A stretch of 45,257 bases of DNA from Paenibacillus chondroitinus NBRC 15376 (lineage in GTDB: Bacteria; Bacillota; Bacilli; Paenibacillales; NBRC-103111). A program made the position numbers and the translations under genes. The stretch is from contig NZ_BILW01000049.1 in assembly GCF_004000765.1 (NCBI RefSeq), forward strand, positions 1 through 45,257. The letters are read 5' to 3'. Every line of letters begins with the position of its first letter. The stretch's first letter is position 1. The notes below the pieces were generated by a model. The model worked only from the letters and a program-made list of their open reading frames with translations. It had not been told where the DNA came from and made no database searches. This document shows, piece by piece, positions 16,183 to 24,548 of the stretch.

Positions 16183-16608
16183 ATGGAGCTGAATCATCTC
16201 ACTGGATTTCTCGTACATCGAACCGACCTAAAAATGACTAATTTTTTCACAAAAATACTGAAACAACACGAAGTAACACCGGAACAATGGGGAATACTTC
16301 TTGTACTCGATACGGAAAGGGCAACGAGCCAAAAAGAGCTTGCTGAAGCCATCGATCGAGATCAAACCACTGTTGTGAGGATGATATATTCACTGGAAAA
16401 GAAGGAAATCGTAAGAAGAATACAGAGTGATGTGGATAAACGATCTCACAACCTGTTCCTAAGTGAGAAAGGAATGAGTCTCAAAACCAAACTGATGCCG
16501 ATTGTAAAGGCAGCTCACGATCATGTAACCAAATATCTGAGTAACGATGAGATTCAACAGCTGCATGAAATTCTTAGCAAGCTATATTCAACTGTAAAAG
16601 ACGAATGA
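16183..16608 (+). CDS. MarR family transcriptional regulator
   Basis: 141 residues. The winged helix contains TSQKELAEAIDRDQTTVVRM and the wing signature QSDVDKRSHNLFLSEKG. I chose the ATG at 16183, preceded by AAGGGAGC; the longer in-frame ATG at 16096 lies upstream of the promoter. Identical 18-bp palindromes before this gene and before the DoxX-like gene imply autoregulation and control of the membrane protein. MarR/DoxX pairs commonly respond to redox-active or antibiotic compounds, but the ligand here is unknown. Confidence 0.9.
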   Translation: MELNHLTGFLVHRTDLKMTNFFTKILKQHEVTPEQWGILLVLDTERATSQKELAEAIDRDQTTVVRMIYSLEKKEIVRRIQSDVDKRSHNLFLSEKGMSLKTKLMPIVKAAHDHVTKYLSNDEIQQLHEILSKLYSTVKDE

Positions 16609-16624
16609 GTGCTACTACCTCAAA

Positions 16625-16642
16625 TATATGCTATAGCATATA
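16625..16642. promoter_or_regulatory. Perfect 18-bp palindrome, likely MarR operator (copy 2)
   Basis: TATATGCTATAGCATATA, identical to 16136-16153, sits between marR and the DoxX-like gene. Confidence 0.8.
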
Positions 16643-16679
16643 AATTCAATGATTTATAAACCGAAAGAGAGTGAAAACA

Positions 16680-17024
16680 ATGATAATAGCTATTATTTTA
16701 CAAGTTATTTTGGGTATTTTCTTCATGATAACAGGAATGAGAATTATCTCAGGTAAAATGGCTAAGGAATTTAGCCGGATTGGCCTTCCGTCCTTTTTTA
16801 ATTTCGTAACAGGTTTTTTTGAAATCATAGGCTCAGTTGGCATGATCGTGGGGATATGGTATCCCATCATAGCCCTGTTATCCGGTTTACTTCTAGGAGC
16901 GACAATGCTGGCCGCAGCCTTTTCTCTACTTGTGATGGCTCGTGATCCATTTACCAAGGCAATTCCAGCCATCATACTCTGTCTGCTGTCATTTGGAATT
17001 GCTTTATATCATTTCAACCTCTGA
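16680..17024 (+). CDS. DoxX-like small membrane protein
   Basis: 114 residues with four predicted membrane helices: an opening IIAIILQVILGIFFMITGMR helix, a GFFEIIGSVGMIVGIWYPII helix, a LLSGLLLGATMLAAAFSLLV helix and a short last one. This matches DoxX/DoxD-like proteins. A GTG at 16671 is an alternative start; AAGAGAG at 16664-16670 fits the ATG at 16680 better. Repression by the upstream MarR protein through the palindrome at 16625-16642 is likely. Biochemical role uncertain. Confidence 0.82.
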   Translation: MIIAIILQVILGIFFMITGMRIISGKMAKEFSRIGLPSFFNFVTGFFEIIGSVGMIVGIWYPIIALLSGLLLGATMLAAAFSLLVMARDPFTKAIPAIILCLLSFGIALYHFNL

Positions 17025-17037
17025 TTATGAAAATAAG

Positions 17038-17072
17038 AAAGAGGCTGCCATTAGCAACGGCAGCCTTTTTTT
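17038..17072. terminator. Terminator between convergent genes
   Basis: GGCTGCC (17043-17049) pairs with GGCAGCC (17059-17065), flanked by AAAGA on the left and a T run (17066-17072) on the right. It serves the DoxX-like gene and probably the dehalogenase on the other strand. Confidence 0.85.
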
Positions 17073-17983
17073 CACGATTTGGAGGAAACCTCACCATACC
17101 ATCGCTGTAGTTCTTGGCCGATAGCATGAGGGTTCTCCTCCACTAAATGATGATATCCCTTGCCAATATCGAAGGTTGTGAAGTTTTGCAGATTTGCTTG
17201 GCACCAGCTAATTTGCGGTTCGCGTATGGTGCATCCTGGTGTGGCGTAAAACAGGATTTTCGGCATAGAGGCCTCAGTAAACCATTTGTTACGCAAAAGC
17301 ACAGCTTGTACGACTTCATTAGGGCTGCCATCGATAGGTATTTGGTTCGGAAACATCCACATTGGTTTTCTGTTATCCTGATCCTTGAAGGGTTCGCGAT
17401 ACTGTTCATGCTCCTCCGGGGTCAAAGTCCGGTTGATGATGATCGTAGGCATACCTTCAACAAACACGCTCTTATCCCGCATCAGCGGCCATCCGAGCTC
17501 TGGATCGCGCAGTGTCTGGAAAAGCTCTTTCGCTTCAGCAGGCGTAAATACGGACCAATCCGGGCATGGATACAAGGCTTGCGGTTCAATCATCGCAACT
17601 GCCTTCACATTGCCCGAGTGATTCATAGCATACTGCAAGCCTATCGCCATTCCCCAATCGTGCCCGACGATTGTGAGATCAGAAAGACCTAGTTTATCAA
17701 TAAACTGGCTAATGTAGTCGACATGCTCCAAGAAGGTATACCCGACATCTGATTTGTCGGACCTGCCCATCCCGATGAGATCGACCGCGATGCAGCGAGC
17801 GGAATTCGTTAGGTAGGGGATGATATTTCTCCACATGTAAGACCAAGTCGGGTTGCCATGCAAGAATAGGATAGGATTCCCCGATCCTTGATCGATATAA
17901 TGCAAATGCTGACCATTTATCTCAAGAAAACGGGATTTAAAGGGATATTCTTTTCCAATTGGTGCAGTCTCATGATTAGACAT
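17072..17983 (-). CDS. Haloalkane dehalogenase-like alpha/beta hydrolase
   Basis: 303 residues, the usual length for haloalkane dehalogenases, which cleave carbon-halogen bonds with water. The expected active site can be traced: HGNPTW with halide-binding Asn44, nucleophile Asp109 with the halide-binding Trp110 in GHDWG, a glutamate (E133) in MIEPQ as expected for subfamily II, and catalytic His278 in GYHHLVEENP. No signal peptide is seen, so it is cytoplasmic. AAGGGAG before the ATG at 17983 supports the start. It is a single gene divergent from the beta-helix gene. Natural substrate unknown; a related hydrolase activity cannot be excluded. Confidence 0.85.
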   Translation of the reverse strand: MSNHETAPIGKEYPFKSRFLEINGQHLHYIDQGSGNPILFLHGNPTWSYMWRNIIPYLTNSARCIAVDLIGMGRSDKSDVGYTFLEHVDYISQFIDKLGLSDLTIVGHDWGMAIGLQYAMNHSGNVKAVAMIEPQALYPCPDWSVFTPAEAKELFQTLRDPELGWPLMRDKSVFVEGMPTIIINRTLTPEEHEQYREPFKDQDNRKPMWMFPNQIPIDGSPNEVVQAVLLRNKWFTEASMPKILFYATPGCTIREPQISWCQANLQNFTTFDIGKGYHHLVEENPHAIGQELQRWYGEVSSKS

Positions 17984-18103
17984 ACGATTACAACTCCCTT
18001 AATATTTATTGTTGAAATACTGGTCAAATGTTCCTTTCTAAGCAGCATCGTTTTGAATTTACTATAGAACAGATAGTTAATTCTTATCGATTGAGGTGAT
18101 AGA

Positions 18104-19069
18104 ATGGCGATCATTGAGGTATTTCCCAACAGTCAGACGGCCATTCAAGATGCGGTAACGATGGCGAATGAAGGCGACGTCATATTGGTACATAGAGGCG
18201 TGTACCATGAAAGTGTACAGGTATCCGGTATTAAAAACAACATTCGCATCATTTCCAAGCATAAACATGCTGCGATTTTAGATGGAAGGTGTATGCTGCT
18301 TGAAGCATTTGAGTTAAATGGTGTCGCTGGTGTCGAAATTTACGGTTTTAAAATGATAAACTATCTTTCGAGCGGTATTCAGCTTCTTAACGCAAAATCA
18401 AATCATATCTTTAGCAACAAAATCAGCGATATAGATGGTGGCGTTAATTCGGTTGGTATCTTTATAAATAATTCAATAGGTAATTTAGTCATGAAGAATG
18501 TAGTTGAGAGAATTGGAAGCGCAGGATCAGGATCGGGAATTCATCTTCAATCGGTCACAGGCAACTGGGTGATTAAGAATAAGCTGAAGCACAATTCAGC
18601 CCAAGGTATAGAGGTCATAGATGGCAGCCATAATGCGATTGTCGGTAATCAGATCTCCCATAATAAAGGTGACGGAATTCTGGTGAGTCGGGTAGACAAT
18701 AATCTCATATATGATAATAAGATAACTAACAATGGAAATAACGGAGTAAATGCACAGAGTACAAATACAATTGTATTGGATAGCAAAATAAAAGGGAACC
18801 GCGAAAATGGCCTATTCATCGGATTTAATTATAACTTTGCCGGTTTCAATGAAATCAAAGAAAATAAGCAAAGTGGAATTCAAGTTATCTCTGACTTTAA
18901 CGATATTCAGAATAATAAGATTGAAAAAAATGAGGATAACGGCGTTTTAATCCATCAACCACATACTGCAAATTTAGTGTTCGAAAATCAATTTAAGCGC
19001 AATAGCCCAAATAACATAAAAGATGAAGGAGAAAACAATCATATAATCCAGAATACGATTAAGGAATAA
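18104..19069 (+). CDS. Right-handed parallel beta-helix (PbH1/NosD-like) protein
   Basis: 321 residues. After an N-terminal IQDAVTMANEGDVILVHRGV segment, typical of NosD/pectate-lyase-fold proteins, a ladder of about 22-residue coils runs to the end, rich in 'N.I..N....GI.V' units such as NQISHNKGDGILVSRVDNNL and KITNNGNNGVNAQ. No signal peptide or catalytic motif is evident. GAGGTGAT before the ATG at 18104 is a strong site. It could be a carbohydrate-active or surface protein acting with the adjacent importer, but lack of an export signal argues for caution. Confidence 0.82.
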   Translation: MAIIEVFPNSQTAIQDAVTMANEGDVILVHRGVYHESVQVSGIKNNIRIISKHKHAAILDGRCMLLEAFELNGVAGVEIYGFKMINYLSSGIQLLNAKSNHIFSNKISDIDGGVNSVGIFINNSIGNLVMKNVVERIGSAGSGSGIHLQSVTGNWVIKNKLKHNSAQGIEVIDGSHNAIVGNQISHNKGDGILVSRVDNNLIYDNKITNNGNNGVNAQSTNTIVLDSKIKGNRENGLFIGFNYNFAGFNEIKENKQSGIQVISDFNDIQNNKIEKNEDNGVLIHQPHTANLVFENQFKRNSPNNIKDEGENNHIIQNTIKE

Positions 19070-19092
19070 TTAGCATCATGGAGCTTGGAGCA

Positions 19093-19130
19093 AAACAGGT
19101 TGGCGCAGTGCTACGCGCGGCAGCCTGTTT
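19093..19130 (+). terminator. Possible terminator hairpin after the beta-helix gene
   Basis: AAACAGG (19093-19099) pairs with CCTGTTT (19124-19130), with inner GCGC/GCGC pairing. The T tail is short, so it may be weak. Confidence 0.5.
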
Positions 19131-19252
19131 CGTATGCAACAAATCATAAAAAAACACAGACGCATAAAAGTTATCACATGGCATGTAGGTTGCAATCCAT
19201 GTATCATCTAAGTAACCGTTCATGGGTAAATCTGGATGCGGAGGGTGGTTGG

Positions 19253-20797
19253 GTGTACAAAGCATTGGTTGTTGACGACGAAAGAATTGAACGTGAAGGC
19301 ATTAAATTTTTAATAGAAACGCTGGGGCTGTCTTTACTAACTGCCGAAGCGGAAAACGGTGTCAAAGCATGGGAGTACTTGCAAGCCCACGAAGTGGACA
19401 TCCTGTTCACGGATATCCGCATGCCTTTTATGGATGGCCTGGCGCTTGCAGCAAAGGCCAAGAAGCTTCATCCCAAGCTTAAAGTTATAATTGTAAGCGC
19501 ATTCGGCGATTTCGAATATGCCAAACAAGCTATTCAAATTCATGTTGTTCACTATTTGCTCAAGCCCGTTGAGGTAGCTGAGTTTCTGGAGGTTGTGACC
19601 CAGGTTGTCCGATTATGTGATGAAGATCGGGAGCAGAGGGAAAGAACACTTAAGCTTCAACAGGTGTACGAGATAGGAAACCGTTACGTACAGGAACAAA
19701 CGCTGCTTAACTTATTGCAAGGTACCGCGTCTACGCGCAATGCCTTAGCGGGTGAGACGTTATTCGAATGGCTAGATGAACATGCAAGATATCGAGTGGT
19801 TCTAATGGATATGCGGAGAAAGTTTTTTGATTCTGTTGATCATGGATTCGAAGCCGAATTGAAATCAATGCTTCCCTGGGATTGTTTGTATGTAAACTTG
19901 AATGAATATCAAAGTGTGCTGTTCTTACATATTGAAAAAAGTTGGGATGATATCACGAGCTTAGAGTCGTATGGGTTACTGCTGCAAGAGTACCTGCTTG
20001 TAAAGTATCATGCTAATCATGTGCTTGTTTTCAGCAAATTACTTAACGGCTTTCAGATGCTTCCAACTGAATTTCAGGAGATGGAAAAAGCATTGGAACA
20101 CAAATTTTTCCTGCCTGCAACAGCCATGATGTTTACCGAACAAGGCTGCACTCCACGGAAGGAAGAACCTGTGTATATTGAGCGTTTACTCGAGGAGATC
20201 TCAACTTACATGACCTATGGCGAAACTCTTTTGATTCGGAATGGAATAGAACAAATGTTCGATGTGCTTCAAAACAGCAATAGCCTTTCCAACATTTATG
20301 TAAAATACATATGCTCGGAAATTGCAAAGAAATATATCCAGACGTATAAACGTGAATCCCATGCTTGCTTTCATAGGTTTGTCGAGCAAATCTATACGAC
20401 ACAAAACCTGGTTCAGCTGAAAGAATTGATGAACGACCTGATCGTTGAGCGGGAGAAGCCTGCTACAGAGTCCACCAGAAAGGTGATCGGTGAGGTTCTT
20501 AAGTTGATCCACCGCAATTATGGACAGGATATCGGCTTGGATTCTTTGGCGGAGAAGGCTTATTTGTCTCCAAGTTATTTGAGCCACCTGTTCAAGAAAG
20601 AGACCGGAGCAAGCCTTGTGAAATATATAACCTGCTACAGGTTGGAAAAGGCGGGTGAACTACTTCGGAGTACGACAAAGAAAATTTCAGATATTTCGCA
20701 AGAGGTGGGCTATACCAACTTCGCTTATTTCTGTTCCATATTCAAAAATTATTACGGGAAAACTCCCGCCAAGTATCGGGAAGGGGACACCGCATGA
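19253..20797 (+). CDS. yesN: YesN-like AraC-family response regulator
   Basis: 514 residues. The N-terminal receiver domain has the acidic pair at D8/D9, phosphoacceptor Asp54 in TDIRMP and the KP pair at 104-105. A long middle region follows, then a C-terminal AraC DNA-binding domain with LDSLAEKAYLSPSYLSHLFK and ISDISQEVGYTNFAYFCSIF. I chose the GTG at 19253 (GGAGGGTGG just before it) because the protein then starts VYKALVVDDE; the frame extends upstream to 19085 without homology. Its stop overlaps the sensor kinase start by 4 nt. It probably activates the importer at 22638-26132. The symbol is by family. Confidence 0.9.
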   Translation: MYKALVVDDERIEREGIKFLIETLGLSLLTAEAENGVKAWEYLQAHEVDILFTDIRMPFMDGLALAAKAKKLHPKLKVIIVSAFGDFEYAKQAIQIHVVHYLLKPVEVAEFLEVVTQVVRLCDEDREQRERTLKLQQVYEIGNRYVQEQTLLNLLQGTASTRNALAGETLFEWLDEHARYRVVLMDMRRKFFDSVDHGFEAELKSMLPWDCLYVNLNEYQSVLFLHIEKSWDDITSLESYGLLLQEYLLVKYHANHVLVFSKLLNGFQMLPTEFQEMEKALEHKFFLPATAMMFTEQGCTPRKEEPVYIERLLEEISTYMTYGETLLIRNGIEQMFDVLQNSNSLSNIYVKYICSEIAKKYIQTYKRESHACFHRFVEQIYTTQNLVQLKELMNDLIVEREKPATESTRKVIGEVLKLIHRNYGQDIGLDSLAEKAYLSPSYLSHLFKKETGASLVKYITCYRLEKAGELLRSTTKKISDISQEVGYTNFAYFCSIFKNYYGKTPAKYREGDTA

Positions 20798-22527
20798 GTC
20801 GCTGGCTGGACGTGCTTAAGAATATGCGCTTCAAGCAAAAGCTGATTCTGTCGTACCTGGTTGTTAGCTTAATTCCACTGGCATTGCTAGGCGCTTATTC
20901 GTACAATCAATCCAAGCTTCTTCTCCAAAAACAAGCGATCCAAGGCTTGCAGAATACGGTTGGCACGTTAGCAAGAGGGATGAACGATAAGACGGAACAG
21001 GTTGAGCGGACCGTGGATTCCGTCGTTATGAATACAGGTTTGCAGCGTATTTTTGCTACGAATTATGCAAGCCTTACGACTCTTTCCGAGGATCTGAGAA
21101 ACTATGTGAGTCCCTATTTTAGCATGATCAAAAATTTGAATACGGACATTCTGCAGCTCACCGTCTATACATCTGGCAAAATGCCCGAGTATGGTGAGTT
21201 TATTCTCTCGTTGGACCGGATTAAGGAAGGGAGTCCGTGGTATAAGGACATAGCCGAACAAAAGAAAACAGGTTGGTATCTTGAAAGCTCTGAGTTGGTC
21301 GTTTTCAGACCGTTTCCAACGATTCTGTACAATCAGATGTCTGGTATCCTGTACTTGAAGCTGAACAAGGATCGCTTTTTTGATTCGCTAACTACGACTA
21401 CGATGACTACGGCACAGTCCGCACACGATGGACTATTTATCTCCGACCCAAATAATCATATTGTTTACTCCAACAACATTGAAGCTGCGGAAATTCAACG
21501 ACAAATGCTGCAGGCTCCGTTAAAGAACAAGGATATGGTCGAAATCGATGGCCTTCGTTATATCCTGATACAGGAGCCACTTCGCCAAGCCAATTGGACG
21601 CTTCATTATTATATACCGGAACAGGACATATCCATGGATGCGACGAGTATTGTCAAAGCGACGATTGCACTCATTCTTACGTGTATGGTCATATTGGTTG
21701 CCCTTATCTCAGTATTTTCGCATACCATGATCAAGCGTATTTATCACCTGAATAAATGGATGAAGCAAGTGCAGTTCGGAAATTTGCAGATGGATATTCG
21801 AAGCGATAGCAGGGATGAAATAGGGGAATTAACAAATCGTTTCGGTATCATGCTACGCCGGATCAATGAGCTGGTGACAGAAGTATACCAGAACAAACTT
21901 ATTCAGAAAGAAGCGGAGTTTAAAGCACTCCAGGCTCAAATTAATCCACATTTTTTATATAACACGTTGTCCGTCATTAACTGGAAATCATTGAAGATCG
22001 GGGCTACGGATATAAGCCATGTGGTCACGATGTTATCCCGCTTCTATCGGACTGCTTTAAACCGTGGTGAGAGTATGACTTCTCTGAAGGATGAACTGCA
22101 GAACACTCAGTCGTTTGTGGAAATTCAGCTGGTCATGCACGATTACAGCTTCAACGTCAGTTACCAAATAGATGATGATGTCTATCAGTACGATACGGTG
22201 AATCTATCCATTCAGCCGCTTGTCGAGAATGCAATCGTACATGGAATCGACCAAAAGGAAGAAGGCGGAGGCAAGCTGACGATTAAAGCTATTGCTAACC
22301 AGGATACGATTGACATTCATGTAACGGACAACGGGCCTGGTATCGATAAGCAACGACTAGGTGAGATTTTGATTAAACAATCCAAGGGATACGGATTAAA
22401 AAATGTGAATGAGCGCATTAAACTCGTGTTCGGGAAAGAGTATGGCATTGAAGTGATCAGTGAAATTGGGCAAGGAACGACGATGATCATGACGATTCCG
22501 AAATATAGAAACACAAAATCGCAATAA
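20794..22527 (+). CDS. yesM: YesM-like sensor histidine kinase
   Basis: 577 residues. One membrane helix near residues 18-38 and another near 290-312 flank an extracellular sensing region. Then come a HAMP domain, the His_kinase motif QAQINPHFLYNTLS with phosphorylated His386, and an ATPase domain with VENAIVHGI (N box), DNGPGI and GYGLKNVNERI. It should sense a carbohydrate or binding-protein signal outside the cell and phosphorylate the YesN partner encoded just upstream. The start overlaps the regulator stop (ATGA). The symbol is by family. Confidence 0.92.
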   Translation: MSRWLDVLKNMRFKQKLILSYLVVSLIPLALLGAYSYNQSKLLLQKQAIQGLQNTVGTLARGMNDKTEQVERTVDSVVMNTGLQRIFATNYASLTTLSEDLRNYVSPYFSMIKNLNTDILQLTVYTSGKMPEYGEFILSLDRIKEGSPWYKDIAEQKKTGWYLESSELVVFRPFPTILYNQMSGILYLKLNKDRFFDSLTTTTMTTAQSAHDGLFISDPNNHIVYSNNIEAAEIQRQMLQAPLKNKDMVEIDGLRYILIQEPLRQANWTLHYYIPEQDISMDATSIVKATIALILTCMVILVALISVFSHTMIKRIYHLNKWMKQVQFGNLQMDIRSDSRDEIGELTNRFGIMLRRINELVTEVYQNKLIQKEAEFKALQAQINPHFLYNTLSVINWKSLKIGATDISHVVTMLSRFYRTALNRGESMTSLKDELQNTQSFVEIQLVMHDYSFNVSYQIDDDVYQYDTVNLSIQPLVENAIVHGIDQKEEGGGKLTIKAIANQDTIDIHVTDNGPGIDKQRLGEILIKQSKGYGLKNVNERIKLVFGKEYGIEVISEIGQGTTMIMTIPKYRNTKSQ

Positions 22528-22577
22528 ATCAATAATTTTCAAAAAAATGAGATAAATCAATGAAATAAACCCTGTGC

Positions 22578-22607
22578 TATAGTAAATAACAAGTGAATGC
22601 GCATTCA
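22578..22607 (+). promoter_or_regulatory. Candidate promoter and palindrome before the second importer operon
   Basis: TATAGT at 22578-22583 could be a -10 box; no good -35 is present 17 bp upstream, as expected for an activator-dependent promoter. The perfect 14-bp palindrome TGAATGCGCATTCA (22594-22607) lies near the start site. It resembles a cre box with two symmetric mismatches, or it may be another operator. Confidence 0.5.
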
Positions 22608-22637
22608 TTTCAGATTTGTGGGGAAGGAGAGGGTTAT

Positions 22638-23597
22638 TTGCAAGATTCCATTGTCGTAACCCCGAGAGTTGAAACCGTTTCCATAACTAAAAGTGAATTC
22701 AGACGGAAATTGAAAAGCTATCGCGTTCTTTATTTTATGCTGCTTCCAGGCTTGCTTTATTTTCTTGTTTTCCACTACATCCCAATCTACGGTGTTGTGC
22801 TAGCTTTTAAAAACTTCAAAATTATGCAAGGCATTATGGCGAGCCCCTGGGTAGGATTTGATCATTTTGAAAAAGTTTTTGCAGATCCGAATTTTTATCG
22901 CGTCTTAAATAATACCTTGATTATCAGTTTGTATAAAATCGTCTTTGCTTTCCCGATTCCGATTATTTTTGCCCTCTTATTAAGTGAAATCACGAGAGAA
23001 CGGTTTAAAAAACTCGTCCAGACGATTTCCTATTTGCCTCATTTCATGTCTTGGGTCATTTTGGCCGGGATATTCATTAGCATCTTCTCGCTGAACGGTC
23101 CTATGAATGCAATTGTCAAACTATTCGGTGGCGATCCGGTTTTATTCATGGCTGATGATCGATACTTCCGTTCGATTCTGGTCCTAACAGACATTTACCA
23201 AGGGTTCGGTTGGGGATCCATTGTTTATTTTGCAGCGATCGCCGGGATCGATCCGCAGCTTCAGGAAGCAGCCATTATGGATGGTGCCAACCGTTTTAAA
23301 AGAATCATTTACATAACGCTTCCGATGCTGTTACCCGTGATCTCCATTATGCTTATCCTTCGTATGGCTCATGTGCTGGATGCCGGCTTCGATCAAATTT
23401 TCAATATGTATAACCCCAAAGTGTACGGAGTATCAGACATTCTCGATACTTTCGTGTATAGGAAGGGTTTGCTGGAAACGAACTATAGCTATGCGACAGC
23501 GGTTGGGCTCTTTAAATCCGTCGTGGCCCTTGTGCTAATCGTGCTTGTCAATAAAGCCGTTCACATGATGGGAGGAAAGGACCATACCCTTTGGTAA
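22638..23597 (+). CDS. Sugar ABC transporter permease, LplB/YteP type
   Basis: 319 residues with about six membrane segments, starting with the family pattern LPGLLYFLVFHYIPIYGVVL. The EAA loop reads EAAIMDGANRFKRIIYITLP. It forms the channel of a CUT1 oligosaccharide importer with the next gene. I chose the TTG at 22638, preceded by AAGGAGAGGG (22624-22633); a GTG at 22593 overlaps the palindrome and has no site. It lies just after the YesMN-type system, which typically controls such importers. Confidence 0.9.
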   Translation: MQDSIVVTPRVETVSITKSEFRRKLKSYRVLYFMLLPGLLYFLVFHYIPIYGVVLAFKNFKIMQGIMASPWVGFDHFEKVFADPNFYRVLNNTLIISLYKIVFAFPIPIIFALLLSEITRERFKKLVQTISYLPHFMSWVILAGIFISIFSLNGPMNAIVKLFGGDPVLFMADDRYFRSILVLTDIYQGFGWGSIVYFAAIAGIDPQLQEAAIMDGANRFKRIIYITLPMLLPVISIMLILRMAHVLDAGFDQIFNMYNPKVYGVSDILDTFVYRKGLLETNYSYATAVGLFKSVVALVLIVLVNKAVHMMGGKDHTLW

Positions 23598-23633
23598 TCA
23601 GGCTTGAGGGAAGCGGGAAGGAGGAAATTTGCT

Positions 23634-24521
23634 ATGAATAAGACGAAAAAATCATCTACAGAGACAATCGGTGAATTTTCGCTTTACCTGGTAATGATTG
23701 TGATTACGATAATCACCTTGTACCCTTTTTGGAATCAAGTGGTGACGTCGATTAGTGCTGAAAACACCTTGTATACAACAGGGATGCTGCTTTTTCCGAG
23801 CAAGCTTTCCTTTGAAAGCTACTATGTTATTTTTCAATACAAAGCGATCTGGTCCGGTTATGGCAACACCATCCTGCGTACAATTCTGGCCGTAAGTTTA
23901 AGCCTGACTTTTACCGCGTTATTCGCTTACCCGTTATCCAAGAAGGATTTGCCTTTTAATCGAACCGTTACATCACTCGTACTGTTCACCATGCTGTTCA
24001 GTGGAGGCTTAATTCCCAATTATTTGCTGATTAAAAAGCTGGGCATTTATAACTCCATCTGGGCTCTTGTGCTGCCAAGCATGATCAGTGCGTTCAATGC
24101 CTTAATTATGAGGAACTTCTTCCGATCGATTCCGGACAGCTTGGAAGAGTCTGCACGTGTTGACGGAGCGGGATACTTTTTTATTTTTCGCAAAATCATT
24201 GTGCCTTTATCAAAACCGGTTCTGGCTACAGTCGCATTGTGGATCGCGGTCCAGCATTGGAACGCTTGGTTCGACGCCTTAATTTATATAACCGACCCGA
24301 AGAAGCAGGTGCTGCAGGTCGTTCTCAGAAAAATCATCGTAGATAATAATATGGATCAATTAAACGCTATGCTTTATCAATTTGATCAGAAGGACATGTT
24401 CTCTACTCGTCAGCTGCAAGCTACCGTTATTATGTTTTCTGTCATTCCTATGTTAGTGATTTACCCTTTCGTGCAAAAGTATTTTGTTAAAGGGATCATG
24501 ATCGGTGCCGTTAAAGGATAA
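23634..24521 (+). CDS. Sugar ABC transporter permease, YtcP type
   Basis: 295 residues with about six membrane segments. The YtcP-family pattern 'GGLIPNYLLIKKLGIYNSIW' and the EAA loop EESARVDGAGYFFIFRKIIV are present, and the sequence ends KYFVKGIMIGAVKG, the usual end of this family. The ATG at 23634 follows AAGGAGGAAA; the earlier in-frame start at 23604 is less likely. Partner of the upstream permease. Confidence 0.92.
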   Translation: MNKTKKSSTETIGEFSLYLVMIVITIITLYPFWNQVVTSISAENTLYTTGMLLFPSKLSFESYYVIFQYKAIWSGYGNTILRTILAVSLSLTFTALFAYPLSKKDLPFNRTVTSLVLFTMLFSGGLIPNYLLIKKLGIYNSIWALVLPSMISAFNALIMRNFFRSIPDSLEESARVDGAGYFFIFRKIIVPLSKPVLATVALWIAVQHWNAWFDALIYITDPKKQVLQVVLRKIIVDNNMDQLNAMLYQFDQKDMFSTRQLQATVIMFSVIPMLVIYPFVQKYFVKGIMIGAVKG

Positions 24522-24548
24522 ACAATAGGGATTGAAAGGGTGATCAAA

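Noticed and set aside
17147..17692. 181-residue plus-strand frame inside the dehalogenase gene
   Set aside because: Antisense to a gene with a complete catalytic set; no site or family pattern.
18053..18081. Promoter of the beta-helix gene
   Set aside because: TTGAAT and GTTAAT are 17 bp apart but the -10 match is too poor to call.
19085..19252. N-terminal extension of the YesN-like regulator
   Set aside because: The extension precedes the receiver domain without homology, covers a terminator-like hairpin, and the GTG at 19253 has a good site.
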